Origin: Solimicrobium sp043758755
Lineage (GTDB): Bacteria > Pseudomonadota > Gammaproteobacteria > Burkholderiales > Burkholderiaceae_D
Reading direction: 5' to 3'
Assembly (NCBI GenBank): GCA_043758755.1
Contig: JAYVMW010000003.1
Location: forward strand, 1-64,000
DNA length: 64,000 nt
The notes below the pieces were generated by a model. That model did no database searches. It worked only from the letters and a program-made list of their open reading frames with translations, and was not told the origin of the DNA. A program made the position numbers and the translations under genes. Positions 45,993 to 55,237 of this stretch are shown piece after piece (positions within the stretch are counted from its first letter, which is position 1; every line of letters begins with the position of its first letter).

Positions 45993-46463
45993 TCAGTGCC
46001 CATGCCAGTAACCATGCCCATAACCATGCCCGTAACCGTAACCGCGCCCATACCTACCAATGCCTATGCCTAAGGCGAATCCACCAAACCATGGATTGAT
46101 GAAGAAAGGTGAATAATAAGGGTAGGGATTATAGACAGGAGGGTAATATGGGTCATAGCTGTAGGCCGGTGGCGGAGCCTGTACGTACACCACCGATGGT
46201 GTCGTCGATTGAAGATAAACTGGAGCCGGGGAAACTGCCTGCGCCTGCGCTACGGAAGTTGCAGGAGCCTGCGCTGGCGCTACAGCAGTTGCAGGTGGAG
46301 CATAATTACTTGGTTGCATGCCAACGTACTGGCCATTGACATAGGTGGGCAAAACTGACGATGTCATCCGGTAACCTAGCGGCTGCGGTGGTGCCACAAC
46401 ACAGGCACTGAGCATGGCAGCCATGGTTGCAATCAGCGCGCTTTTCATCAGATTCGTTTTCAT
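45993..46463 (-). CDS. His/Gly/Tyr-rich lipoprotein
   Basis: 156 residues from the ATG at 46463 (GGAGGTCAAA upstream). Lipoprotein signal with lipobox MLSAC, a middle rich in Ala, Pro, Val and Gln (TAVAPAQAPATSVAQAQAVSPAP) and a C-terminal stretch YGRGYGYGHGYGHGYWHGH whose regular His residues could bind metal. Pro/Tyr-rich PYYPPVYNPYPYYS precedes it. Outer-membrane-anchored, function unknown. Confidence 0.75.
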   Translation of the reverse strand: MKTNLMKSALIATMAAMLSACVVAPPQPLGYRMTSSVLPTYVNGQYVGMQPSNYAPPATAVAPAQAPATSVAQAQAVSPAPVYLQSTTPSVVYVQAPPPAYSYDPYYPPVYNPYPYYSPFFINPWFGGFALGIGIGRYGRGYGYGHGYGHGYWHGH

Positions 46464-46602
46464 TTTGACCTCCAGAAACAATACTTATCCTAAACAGGAT
46501 AACTGGCATTATTGATCAATTGCATTCTGTAAAGGGTATCCGTTTGTAACGCAACCAGATCAGGATAGGTACTTTGTTGCGACAGATCAAAAACCATCAA
46601 AC

Positions 46603-48837
46603 TTATCCCTGCCACAGCTTCCACATGCCCCACATCGCCTCCTCCACATTCCTGGCCAAACCCGACGCATCGAACAGCGGCGACGCCAGCACCTGCCGGC
46701 GCAGTCCGGATCTCAATTTGGCAAGTCGTTCCAGATCGGACGAGAAGGAGATCGCTTTGTTCACATAATCAGCGGCATCGGCTGCAATCCATTCAGAAAG
46801 GCCGGCATTATGGGCAATGCTCTGGCCATGATGGGAAAGGAATCGATCACCACCACGTTTAGTGATAAATGGCACCCCCATCCACAATCCTTCAATACTT
46901 GTGGTTCCGCCGGGATAGGGGAACGGGTCGAGCGCCATGTCGACGCGATGATAGGTTGCCAAATAATCGGCCCGAGAAGACGAACCCTCCAGGATCAATC
47001 GCTCGGCGCTGATGCCATGGGCGGCAAAGCGTTGAACAGTCACCTCGCGCGCCGGCGCACTGCCAAGCTGGGCATATTTCAAAAACAGTTTCGAGCCGGG
47101 CACTGCGTGGAGTATCTCGGCCCAGACCGCCACCACCGCATCATTGATTTTTAAAAGATTGTTGAAACAACCGAACGTAATGTGGCCACTCGATCGTGCT
47201 GGCAGGGTCGAAATTTCCAGAACAACATCCAGCTCAGTAAAGCATGTGTAGTAATGTGGCAATTGCCAGATTTTCTCTACGAAATGGTCGGATTCACCGA
47301 TCGGCGTGACATGGGGATCTCCCAAAATGTAATCAATTTCCGAGATGCCCGTGCTGGCAAAGTACCCCAGCCATGTGACTTGTATTGGCGCAGGTTTCCA
47401 GGAAAATATCGGCAGGCGGTTGTGCTGGGTGTGGCCGGAAAGATCAATGAGTATATGAACGCCGTCGCTATGTATCAATCTTGCAGCGGCTTCATCGCTC
47501 AGGTCTGCGATGAGTTTCCAATCTGTGAAATTGGGCCTGATACGTTCAGTGAGCGCATCGGTCTTGCGACCAGTCGAGTAAGCAATTAACTCAAGTGACC
47601 TTGGATCAATCCTGGCCAGCACGCTCTCGAGGAAATATCCCACCGGATGGTTTTTAAAATCTCCCGAAACCAGTCCGACGCGCAGGCGCTCTGGCTGCCG
47701 GGCACAAGTCCACTCCACAAAAGGGGTGCTCACATGGCTTCGCACAACCTGACCAAATTGGCAGGCGTGGGTGAGGTAATCAACAGGCGTATGGTCAGAG
47801 GTAAAATTCAATATATACAATAAGTTATTGTATGCCTTGATAAAATTCGCATTGCGCTGCAAGGCACCTCGATAATAGGTTTCCGCTTCCGCCAGCCGGC
47901 CCTGATCCTTGAGCGTGTTTCCAACGTTGTAATGGGCATCGGCACTGTCCGGCGCAATTTCCAGCGTCCGCCGACCCACCGCCTCGGCCTCGTTCAGGTG
48001 CCCAAGTTCGTAGAGAGTATTGGCGAGATTGTTATGCGCCTCAACAAAATGTGGACTGAGTAAAATTGCCTTCAGATAGAGCGCTCGGGCCTCTTCCAGT
48101 CGTCCCATCGACTTGAACAGATTAGCCAGATTGTAGTGTGCCTCAGCATAATTCGGATTGAGCGTTATGGCCTGTCGGTAGCCTGCCTCAGCGTCGGCTG
48201 GTCGCCGCAAATCCTGAAGCAGATTTCCCAGACTGTTATGCGTCTGAAAAATAGTCGGGTCGGCCTGCAGCGACTTGCGAAAGCTTTGTTCCGCATCTTG
48301 AAAACGACCCAGGGCCTTTTGGACATTCCCCAGATTGGTATGTGCGGCAGCAAAACTTTGATGAAACCGTATCGCTTGTCTATAACTGGCTTCAGCTTCA
48401 TCCAGACGCTTCATGTCTTCAAGTACATTGCCCAGATTATTATGCGCCTGCGCATAATCAGGTTTGATGGCAAGTGCCTGGCCAAAGCTTGCTTCGGCAT
48501 CCGCAAGCCTACCAACGCTGGTGTAGGAATTTCCAAGATTTAAAAGGGTCTCCGCATCGCGCGGCATGAGTTGCGCCGCCTTTTGAAATGCGCTCAGCGA
48601 GTCAACCGTTCGTCCCGTATGACAGAAGGCCACACCCAGTGCTTTCCAACCAACGCCGCTGAGCGGAAACTGCGTTGTCATCGATTGCGCAAGAATCGCC
48701 GCCTCCGCAAATCGCCCCGCAGAGAACAGGTGAACCAGCGCATTAATCTCCTGGGGGCTGGGGCTCTGCACCTGCTTCGGAAGCGGTTTGCGCGTCACAT
48801 TATTGCGTTTGCCCGGTTTAGCTTGAGATTTGGACAT
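46603..48837 (-). CDS. TPR protein with O-GlcNAc-transferase-like (GT41) domain
   Basis: 744 residues. About nine TPR motifs lie at residues 35-345 (repeats such as AQAHNNLGNVLEDMKRLDEAEASYRQAI). The C-terminal half has the glycosyltransferase 41 pattern: LRVGLVSGDFKNHPVGYFLESVL, HILIDLSGHTQHNRLPIF, APIQVTWLGYFASTG, and LDPFPYPGGTTSIEGLWMGVPFI. Similar proteins glycosylate bacterial surface or adhesin proteins. A short basic N-terminus precedes the TPRs. Acceptor unknown. Confidence 0.9.
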   Translation of the reverse strand: MSKSQAKPGKRNNVTRKPLPKQVQSPSPQEINALVHLFSAGRFAEAAILAQSMTTQFPLSGVGWKALGVAFCHTGRTVDSLSAFQKAAQLMPRDAETLLNLGNSYTSVGRLADAEASFGQALAIKPDYAQAHNNLGNVLEDMKRLDEAEASYRQAIRFHQSFAAAHTNLGNVQKALGRFQDAEQSFRKSLQADPTIFQTHNSLGNLLQDLRRPADAEAGYRQAITLNPNYAEAHYNLANLFKSMGRLEEARALYLKAILLSPHFVEAHNNLANTLYELGHLNEAEAVGRRTLEIAPDSADAHYNVGNTLKDQGRLAEAETYYRGALQRNANFIKAYNNLLYILNFTSDHTPVDYLTHACQFGQVVRSHVSTPFVEWTCARQPERLRVGLVSGDFKNHPVGYFLESVLARIDPRSLELIAYSTGRKTDALTERIRPNFTDWKLIADLSDEAAARLIHSDGVHILIDLSGHTQHNRLPIFSWKPAPIQVTWLGYFASTGISEIDYILGDPHVTPIGESDHFVEKIWQLPHYYTCFTELDVVLEISTLPARSSGHITFGCFNNLLKINDAVVAVWAEILHAVPGSKLFLKYAQLGSAPAREVTVQRFAAHGISAERLILEGSSSRADYLATYHRVDMALDPFPYPGGTTSIEGLWMGVPFITKRGGDRFLSHHGQSIAHNAGLSEWIAADAADYVNKAISFSSDLERLAKLRSGLRRQVLASPLFDASGLARNVEEAMWGMWKLWQG

Positions 48838-48846
48838 GTCGCGTGC

Positions 48847-50232
48847 TTATTTCCCAATACAAAACCGCGAAAAAATCACTCCCAGCAAATCGTCCGAACT
48901 GAACGCGCCGGTAATACTGTTCAGGCTGTCCTGCGCCAGCCGCAATTCTTCGGCAAACAGATCCAGCGCCTGATCAGTCTGTGCCGCATGTGAAGCAGCC
49001 TGGTCCAGATGTTCACGTGCCTGATGCAGCGCAAACAGATGACGCTCGCGCGCCAGATACACCGATTCACCGGTTTGCTGCCATCCTGCCAGGCGCAGCA
49101 GTTCACTGCGCAGAAAATCCAGGCCCTGATGCTCATTGACCGACAGATATATGTGGGTCGCTTCAGGAGCGACATCAATCATGGCGTGGTGCCCGGACAG
49201 ATCAATTTTGTTCCATACACAGATAATGGGAATATCTTCCGGGAAGCGTTGCGCGATGGCTTCATCTTCTTTGGTCGGACCGCGTCCGGCGTCCAGCATA
49301 TGAATGATCACGTCGGCCTTGGCGACTTCATCCCAGGTGCGCTGGATGCCGAGACGCTCAACGACGTCGCTGTCACTTTCACCAAACGCATCGCGGATTC
49401 CGGCGGTATCAATCACATTCAGCGGTACACCATTGATGTGGATGGTTTGCACCACCTTGTCACGGGTCGTGCCGGCAATCGGCGTCACGATGGCAACTTC
49501 ATCACCGGCCAGTGCATTCAGTAGCGATGACTTGCCTACATTCGGCTGCCCGGCCAGTACCACACTCAATCCATCGCGCAGTATGGCACCCTGCGAGGCC
49601 TGCTCAATGACTTTGCCCAAGGACTGCTGAATCCGTTCAAGCTGACCGCGCGCATCCGACTTTTCCAGAAAGTCGATTTCCTCCTCCGGAAAATCCAGCG
49701 TCGCTTCGACCAGCATGCGCAACTGCACCACCTGATCCACCAGTGCATGAATAACTTTGGAAAACACCCCGGACAAAGACTGACCGGCGGATTTGACGGC
49801 AGCTTCAGAAGCAGCCTCGATCAGGTCAGCCACGGCCTCTGCCTGGGCCAGATCGAGCTTGTCATTTAAAAATGCCCGCTGGGTAAATTCTCCCGGCTCG
49901 GCCAGCCTGAGCCCCAACTCCTTGCCAGCCTCAATGCAGCGTGCCAGCAACATCTGCAGTACCACCGGGCCGCCATGCCCCTGCAGTTCCAGCACGTCCT
50001 GACCGGTATAGGAATGTGGCGCCTTGAAGTACAGCGCCAGTCCCTGATCGATGACCGATCCGTCCGCATCCAGAAAAGGCAGATAGGTAGCGTGCCGCGG
50101 GGTTAAATCGACAGTGGGGAACAGCGCCTTCAGCAACAAGGTCAGGTCGGCTCCGGAAACGCGGACAACGCCAATTCCGCCGCGTCCGGGAGCGGTGGCA
50201 ATGGCAGCAATAGGGGATGATTGGATATTCAT
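48847..50232 (-). CDS. mnmE: tRNA uridine-5-carboxymethylaminomethyl modification GTPase
   Basis: 461 residues. N-terminal domain binds 5-formyl-THF (IAAIATAPGRGGIGVVRVSG), G domain with GQPNVGKSSLLNAL, DTAGI and VWNKIDLSG (G1, G3, G4), and the C-terminal zinc-like CIGK tail. With MnmG it modifies the wobble uridine of several tRNAs. Usual neighbour of yidC near the origin. Confidence 0.97.
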   Translation of the reverse strand: MNIQSSPIAAIATAPGRGGIGVVRVSGADLTLLLKALFPTVDLTPRHATYLPFLDADGSVIDQGLALYFKAPHSYTGQDVLELQGHGGPVVLQMLLARCIEAGKELGLRLAEPGEFTQRAFLNDKLDLAQAEAVADLIEAASEAAVKSAGQSLSGVFSKVIHALVDQVVQLRMLVEATLDFPEEEIDFLEKSDARGQLERIQQSLGKVIEQASQGAILRDGLSVVLAGQPNVGKSSLLNALAGDEVAIVTPIAGTTRDKVVQTIHINGVPLNVIDTAGIRDAFGESDSDVVERLGIQRTWDEVAKADVIIHMLDAGRGPTKEDEAIAQRFPEDIPIICVWNKIDLSGHHAMIDVAPEATHIYLSVNEHQGLDFLRSELLRLAGWQQTGESVYLARERHLFALHQAREHLDQAASHAAQTDQALDLFAEELRLAQDSLNSITGAFSSDDLLGVIFSRFCIGK

Positions 50233-50305
50233 GATCTGCGTCAGGTTAAACTACGGATGAGGGCCAGTGTATGTGGAGAATGGAGGCAACGGAAGGCAAG
50301 AAATA

Positions 50306-50333
50306 AAAAAGCCTGCAAATACGCAGGCTTTTT
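50306..50333 (-). terminator. Terminator after yidC
   Basis: AAAAAGCCTGC / GCAGGCTTTTT, an 11-bp perfect stem with a 6-base loop, 21 bp past the yidC stop. Its symmetry lets it act in both directions. Confidence 0.9.
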
Positions 50334-50353
50334 GCAACTCTGCTGCAACAATA

Positions 50354-52066
50354 TTACTTTGCCACTGCCAGATTTTTGGTGATCACCCATTGTTGAGCGA
50401 TTGACAAAACGTTGTTCACGACCCAGTACAGCACCAGTCCGGACGGGAAGAAGAAGAACATCACCGAAAACACCAATGGCATGATCATCATCATTTTGGC
50501 CTGCATCGGATCAGCCGGTGCCGGGTTCAGTTTGGTCTGAATGAACATGGATACCGCCATCAAGACCGGCAGCAACAGGAACGGATCAGGCGTGGACAGA
50601 TCGTGGATCCAGCCCAGCCACGGTGCGTTGCGCAATTCCACGCTGGCCAGTACCACCGAATACAGGGCCATAAACACCGGGGTCTGAATCAGAATCGGCA
50701 GACAGCCTCCCAGCGGATTCACCTTTTCGGTTTTGTACAGTTCCATCATGGCCTGATTCATTTTTTGCGGGTCGTCTTTGTGACGTTCGCGAATCGCGGT
50801 CATTTTCGGGGTCAGCAGCTTCATCTTGCCCATGCTGCGAAACGATGCAGCCGACAGAGGGAAAAACGCCAGCTTGATGATCAGAGTCAGCACGATAATG
50901 GTCCAGCCCCAGTTGCCCAGAATGTTATGGATTTCATTCATGAGCCAGAACACCGGCTTGGCAACAATCGAAGTCCAGCCATAGTCTTTGTTCAGAGCAA
51001 AGCCGGGGGCTACTTTTTCAAGTATCGATGTCACCAACGGACCGGAATAAATCTGCGCATTCAGCGTTTCCGACGCGCCAGGAGCCAGCGCTGCCATTGG
51101 CACCATGCTGCCGACTGCGTACAGGTTGGTGTCGACTTTTCTGGTGAACATTTCGCGCTGCACTTTTTCTTCTGGAATAATGCCGGTCACAAAATAATGC
51201 TGAATCATGGCAACCCAGCCGTTGTCAGCCTTGTCGATCTGAAGCTTGGAACCTTTTTCGATTTTTTCAAAGGTCAGTGTCTGGAATTTTTCCTGTTCGG
51301 TATAGATCGCAGGTCCGATAAAGGTGCTGTAAAAACGCGATTCGCCATCCAGCTTGCCGCCATCACGCACCAGTTGCATGTACACGGTCGGCGTCACTGG
51401 GGCTGCCGACGCGTTGATGATCTGGTGGGTCATGTCGATCGAATACGAACCTTTTTTGAACGTGTAGGTTTTAACCAGCTTCACGCCACTCTGTTCGGCT
51501 TCCAGTACCAATTTGACCTGACCGGACGCATCCAGTGTGCGCAATCCTGGTTGGGCGGCAAACAGCGAATTATGGCCTGGCAGGGCGAGGTGACTGGCGG
51601 TTAAATCCATCAGTCCACTCTGTGCCAGATAGGTGCGCTTTTCGCTGCGGTCAAACAGAACTACGTTCGGCGCTTCAGCGTGAGGCACGCTCATACCGAA
51701 CAGAGCTTTGAATCCGCTGCCAAATGACGTATCCGTATCTTCCTTCTGATTCAACAGCTCCAGATGACGCAACTCGCCGCCAACGGTGTCAATTTCCGCC
51801 TTGTACAGATCGGTAATGATGGTAACGACTTCGCCTTTGACCGGTACTGCCAAGGTTGTTGAAGGCAACGCACCTGCCGCATTTGGAACTGCAGTATTAC
51901 CGCCAACCGGCAGACTGTTCGGTCCGGTTTTCGACGCATCGATTTTGGCAACCTGGGTCGTGTTCGGGAAAAACATGGAGGGTCGGCCATTAAATGTCTG
52001 CCAGCGCTCCCAGAGCAGCAACAGCGACATCAGAAACACGATCCACAGGACAATACGCTTATTCAT
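50354..52066 (-). CDS. yidC: Membrane protein insertase YidC
   Basis: 570 residues. N-terminal membrane helix (MNKRIVLWIVFLMSLLLLWERWQTF), large periplasmic P1 domain, then the five-helix core (YGWTSIVAKPVFWLMNEIHNILGNWGWTIIVLTLIIK ... PVFMALYSVVLASVELRNAPWLGWIHDLSTPDPFLLLPVLMAVSMFIQTKLNP). Conserved Arg in the hydrophilic groove lies in KLAFFPLSAASFRSMGKMK. Inserts membrane proteins with or without Sec. Operon with yidD and rnpA. Confidence 0.97.
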   Translation of the reverse strand: MNKRIVLWIVFLMSLLLLWERWQTFNGRPSMFFPNTTQVAKIDASKTGPNSLPVGGNTAVPNAAGALPSTTLAVPVKGEVVTIITDLYKAEIDTVGGELRHLELLNQKEDTDTSFGSGFKALFGMSVPHAEAPNVVLFDRSEKRTYLAQSGLMDLTASHLALPGHNSLFAAQPGLRTLDASGQVKLVLEAEQSGVKLVKTYTFKKGSYSIDMTHQIINASAAPVTPTVYMQLVRDGGKLDGESRFYSTFIGPAIYTEQEKFQTLTFEKIEKGSKLQIDKADNGWVAMIQHYFVTGIIPEEKVQREMFTRKVDTNLYAVGSMVPMAALAPGASETLNAQIYSGPLVTSILEKVAPGFALNKDYGWTSIVAKPVFWLMNEIHNILGNWGWTIIVLTLIIKLAFFPLSAASFRSMGKMKLLTPKMTAIRERHKDDPQKMNQAMMELYKTEKVNPLGGCLPILIQTPVFMALYSVVLASVELRNAPWLGWIHDLSTPDPFLLLPVLMAVSMFIQTKLNPAPADPMQAKMMMIMPLVFSVMFFFFPSGLVLYWVVNNVLSIAQQWVITKNLAVAK

Positions 52067-52084
52067 AAATGCGATCCAATTGAC

Positions 52085-52426
52085 TTATTCGGTTGTAAAG
52101 TGAGGTTGATTCGAGGGTGGCGCTGCGTCGTTAATTGCTGCGCCATTTACAGGGCGCGCCAATTTTAATCCAGATTGACTGCTCTCATCACAACGTTGTT
52201 CAGTATTAATGGTGATTTCAGGTACCAGGTCCACGCCGCCTTCATGCCAGGGATGGCATTTGCACAGTCTTTTCCCGGTCAGCGCGCAGCCTTTGAGCAC
52301 ACCGTGACGACGGATGGCGATATCCGCATAGGCTGAGCAGCTCGGATAAAAACGACAGTTTTGGCCCAGAAACGGCCTGATGGTGAGTCTGTAAGCGCGC
52401 AACAAAAACAGAAAGAATGATTTCAT
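52085..52426 (-). CDS. yidD: Membrane protein insertion efficiency factor YidD
   Basis: 113 residues, longer than the usual 70-85. The core MKSFFLFLLRAYRLTIRPFLGQNCRFYPSCSAYADIAIRRHGVLKG with Cys residues and CHPWHEGGVDLVP is intact; about 40 C-terminal residues (from ITINTEQRCDE) have no counterpart. Aids YidC insertion. Its start overlaps rnpA by 4 bp. Confidence 0.92.
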   Translation of the reverse strand: MKSFFLFLLRAYRLTIRPFLGQNCRFYPSCSAYADIAIRRHGVLKGCALTGKRLCKCHPWHEGGVDLVPEITINTEQRCDESSQSGLKLARPVNGAAINDAAPPSNQPHFTTE

Positions 52427-52857
52427 CCTGCAACTCCACTGTCGGATTGCCTGACCCGCTCTGAGTCAACTGCAACAAGCACCCTGTTCAGCCTGGACGG
52501 AATGGCAAACAGCGCCATTACTTCGCTGTGGAGAACTGCCTGCATTTCAGCACTGCGCGCGGATTCAGCTTTTTTGCCTAACGATGCCGATAAACGCACC
52601 ACGCAATCGAGCCCCAGACTTTGCAGCAACTCGGATTGCCGGAACGCTTCCCGCACTGCCCTTTTCACCGCATTCCTGGTCACTGCTCTGGGTGCCAGTC
52701 GCTTGGCTGCGACAACACCCAAGCGTGCAAACGGCAGGGAATTGGGACGCGCATACAAAACCAGATGCGGAGTCTTAAAGACGGGCTTCAAACGAAAAAC
52801 GGATGAAAACTCATCCGTTTTAACGATACGACGTGTGCGTTCAAAATTGCCAGTCAT
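52423..52857 (-). CDS. rnpA: Ribonuclease P protein component
   Basis: 144 residues. RNase P fold with ARLGVVAAKRLAPRAVTRNAVKRAVREAFRQ, the RNR-motif helix (here R..AVTRNAVKR). Binds the M1 RNA to mature tRNA 5' ends. Between rpmH and yidD, as in most bacteria. A 130-bp gap to rpmH. Confidence 0.95.
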   Translation of the reverse strand: MTGNFERTRRIVKTDEFSSVFRLKPVFKTPHLVLYARPNSLPFARLGVVAAKRLAPRAVTRNAVKRAVREAFRQSELLQSLGLDCVVRLSASLGKKAESARSAEMQAVLHSEVMALFAIPSRLNRVLVAVDSERVRQSDSGVAG

Positions 52858-52992
52858 GATTTAAGTAATCTGAAGCGTAGTTGTATACAGGTAGTAGGGG
52901 TAGACGAGTCACTTTGCACCACCGACACTGCTTTTGACTGACCATTCAGACTAACTGAACCGTCAGGTCGATTACTTTTTGCAGACTGTCGA

Positions 52993-53130
52993 TTAAACGA
53001 CTGCCAGACGCTTGCGGCCTTTGGCACGACGTGCGTTCAGAACGGCGCGGCCGCCACGGGTAGCCATACGGGCACGGAAGCCATGAGTGCGCTTGCGACG
53101 TATAACGGAAGGTTGGTAAGTACGTTTCAT
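52993..53130 (-). CDS. rpmH: 50S ribosomal protein L34
   Basis: 45 residues, MKRTYQPSVIRRKRTHGFRARMATRGGRAVLNARRAKGRKRLAVV pattern, fully conserved for L34. Start ATG at 53130. First gene of rpmH-rnpA-yidD-yidC-mnmE; its promoter should lie in the origin region. Confidence 0.97.
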   Translation of the reverse strand: MKRTYQPSVIRRKRTHGFRARMATRGGRAVLNARRAKGRKRLAVV

Positions 53131-53772
53131 GTTGGTCTCGCTAATCTAGCAAAAAAATCGGTTCAAATTTGAAAACTGGGGGAGGTAAGGTCCTACTAAA
53201 ACTGCGGTGGCCGGTGCTTTCTCAGGCCACTTCATCGTCCCGTTTATTGGTCAGATGGCAGAGAACCTGAGATTAGACAGCATTTGCCCCTTGATTGTCA
53301 AGGAAAAAACCTGAAAATCTTCACAGTCTCGAGAACCCATTGTCATAAGCTTATTTTGTCGTTTAAGCATCTTGCGCGAAATTTGCCACAACAAAAATCC
53401 CGTTGATTATTTTGCGCCGGATTTATCCGATGTTATTTCGAATTCGAGGCAGTTAACAAATAGTGCTAATTGACTAATAATTAGCCAATCGCAAATGTTT
53501 GAATTGTTTCAACAGGCACAAAACAACGTCGAAAAAAATAAGCTTCCAGCCTGTGGATAACTTATCCTGTCGCGGTTAGAATAGCGCTTTGGTAGTTGAG
53601 TTGGGCGGTTGAAATTACTAACCAAAATGGTCATGACAAATTAATCGTGCAGCAAACGCTGAATCTGCGCTCCGTATTTGTCCTGTGCCTGTGCCAGTTA
53701 AGGCATCCTGCCTCACGAGGCAGAATAATTAAAATACTCAAGTCGCTGCAACACACTCACATATAAAGATTC
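53131..53772. other. oriC: rpmH-dnaA intergenic region, probable oriC
   Basis: 642 bp between the divergent rpmH and dnaA genes with no coding sequence. One consensus DnaA box is clear, TGTGGATAA at 53552-53560 (TTATCCACA on the minus strand). A weaker one may lie near 53420 (TTATCCGAT). AT-rich stretches at about 53440-53500 (GTGCTAATTGACTAATAATTAG) could unwind. A hairpin CTGCCT/AGGCAG at 53708-53723 lies in the dnaA leader. Location next to dnaA and the strand switch make it the likely chromosomal origin. Confidence 0.75.
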
Positions 53773-55182
53773 ATGAAAAATTTCTGGCAGGCTTGTTCAG
53801 CTCAATTAGAGCAGGAATTAACTCCTCAACAATTTAGCGCCTGGATCAAACCACTTACCCCGTTAGACTACGCGGAAGGCAAGTTGCGCATCTGCGCGCC
53901 CAACCGTTTCAAGCTGGATTGGGTTAAAACCCAGTTCGCCGGCCGCATTACCGAACTGGCATCACAATTACTCGAAGAGCACATCGACGTGCAGTTCATT
54001 CTGGACCCGAACCTCAACAGCGCAAGAAAATCGGCCAATGACGCACAAGGTACGCAGGTGAATGGCCAAAAACCGGGAAACAGCCACGGATCAAATCCGG
54101 CCGAACCCAGAGCAAACGAAGAACCGCGCCCGACCACCATTGTAGAAACACCCAAACGCGACCAGAGCCGTATCAATAATGCGCTTACGTTTGACAGTTT
54201 CGTCACCGGTAAAGCCAATCAACTGGCGCGCGCAGCCGCAATTCAGGTCGCCAATAATCCTGGCGTTTCCTACAATCCGCTGTTTTTGTATGGCGGTGTC
54301 GGACTGGGTAAAACCCACTTGATCCACGCCATCGGCAACCAGATTCTGATCGACAACCCGAATGCCAAAATCCGCTACATCCACGCTGAACAATATGTGC
54401 GCGATGTGGTCACCGCTTACCAGCGCAAGGGTTTTGACGAATTCAAACGCTACTACCATTCGCTGGATTTACTGCTGATCGATGATATTCAATTCTTCGC
54501 CGGCAAGAACCGCACCCAGGAAGAATTCTTTTACGCCTTCGAAGCATTGATCGCGGCAAAAAAACAGATCATCATCACCAGCGACACTTACCCGAAACAG
54601 ATCACCGGCATGGATGACCGCCTGATTTCGCGCTTTGATTCCGGCCTGACCGTGGCCATCGAACCACCGGAACTGGAAATGCGCGTGGCGATTCTGCTGA
54701 AAAAAGCCAAACAGGAAGGCGTGATGTTTTCCGATGACGTGGCCTTCTTTGTGGCCAAGCATCTGCGTTCCAACGTGCGCGAACTGGAAGGTGCGCTGCG
54801 CAAAATTCTGGCTTACTCGCGCTTTCACGGCAAAGACATCACCATAGACGTCGTCAAAGAAGCACTCAAAGATTTGCTGTCGGTACAGAACCGCCAGATT
54901 TCAGTCGAGAATATCCAGAAGACCGTGGCCGACTTTTTCAATATCAAAGTCGCCGACATGTATTCCAAACGTCGCCCGGCCAACATTGCCAGGCCGCGTC
55001 AGATTGCCATGTATCTGGCCAAAGAATTGACGCAAAAAAGTTTGCCCGAAATTGGCGAACTGTTCGGTGGACGTGACCACACCACCGTCTTGCATGCAGT
55101 ACGCAAGATCGCCGCGGATCGCAGCAAAAATCCGGAATGCAATCATGAATTACACGTGTTAGAGCAAACCTTGAAAGGCTAA
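53773..55182 (+). CDS. dnaA: Chromosomal replication initiator DnaA
   Basis: 469 residues. Domain I (FWQACSAQLEQELTPQQFSAWIKPLTP), a variable linker, the AAA+ domain with Walker A GGVGLGKTHLIHAIG, Walker B LLLIDDIQFFAGK and the box VII arginine, and the C-terminal DNA-binding domain with GGRDHTTVLHAVRKI. Binds TTATCCACA boxes and opens oriC. Followed 55 bp later by dnaN. Confidence 0.98.
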   Translation: MKNFWQACSAQLEQELTPQQFSAWIKPLTPLDYAEGKLRICAPNRFKLDWVKTQFAGRITELASQLLEEHIDVQFILDPNLNSARKSANDAQGTQVNGQKPGNSHGSNPAEPRANEEPRPTTIVETPKRDQSRINNALTFDSFVTGKANQLARAAAIQVANNPGVSYNPLFLYGGVGLGKTHLIHAIGNQILIDNPNAKIRYIHAEQYVRDVVTAYQRKGFDEFKRYYHSLDLLLIDDIQFFAGKNRTQEEFFYAFEALIAAKKQIIITSDTYPKQITGMDDRLISRFDSGLTVAIEPPELEMRVAILLKKAKQEGVMFSDDVAFFVAKHLRSNVRELEGALRKILAYSRFHGKDITIDVVKEALKDLLSVQNRQISVENIQKTVADFFNIKVADMYSKRRPANIARPRQIAMYLAKELTQKSLPEIGELFGGRDHTTVLHAVRKIAADRSKNPECNHELHVLEQTLKG

Positions 55183-55237
55183 AAATGAAGTACTCAGTTT
55201 TACCTTTTTTCATTGAAATCAACTAGAGGAAAGTCCT

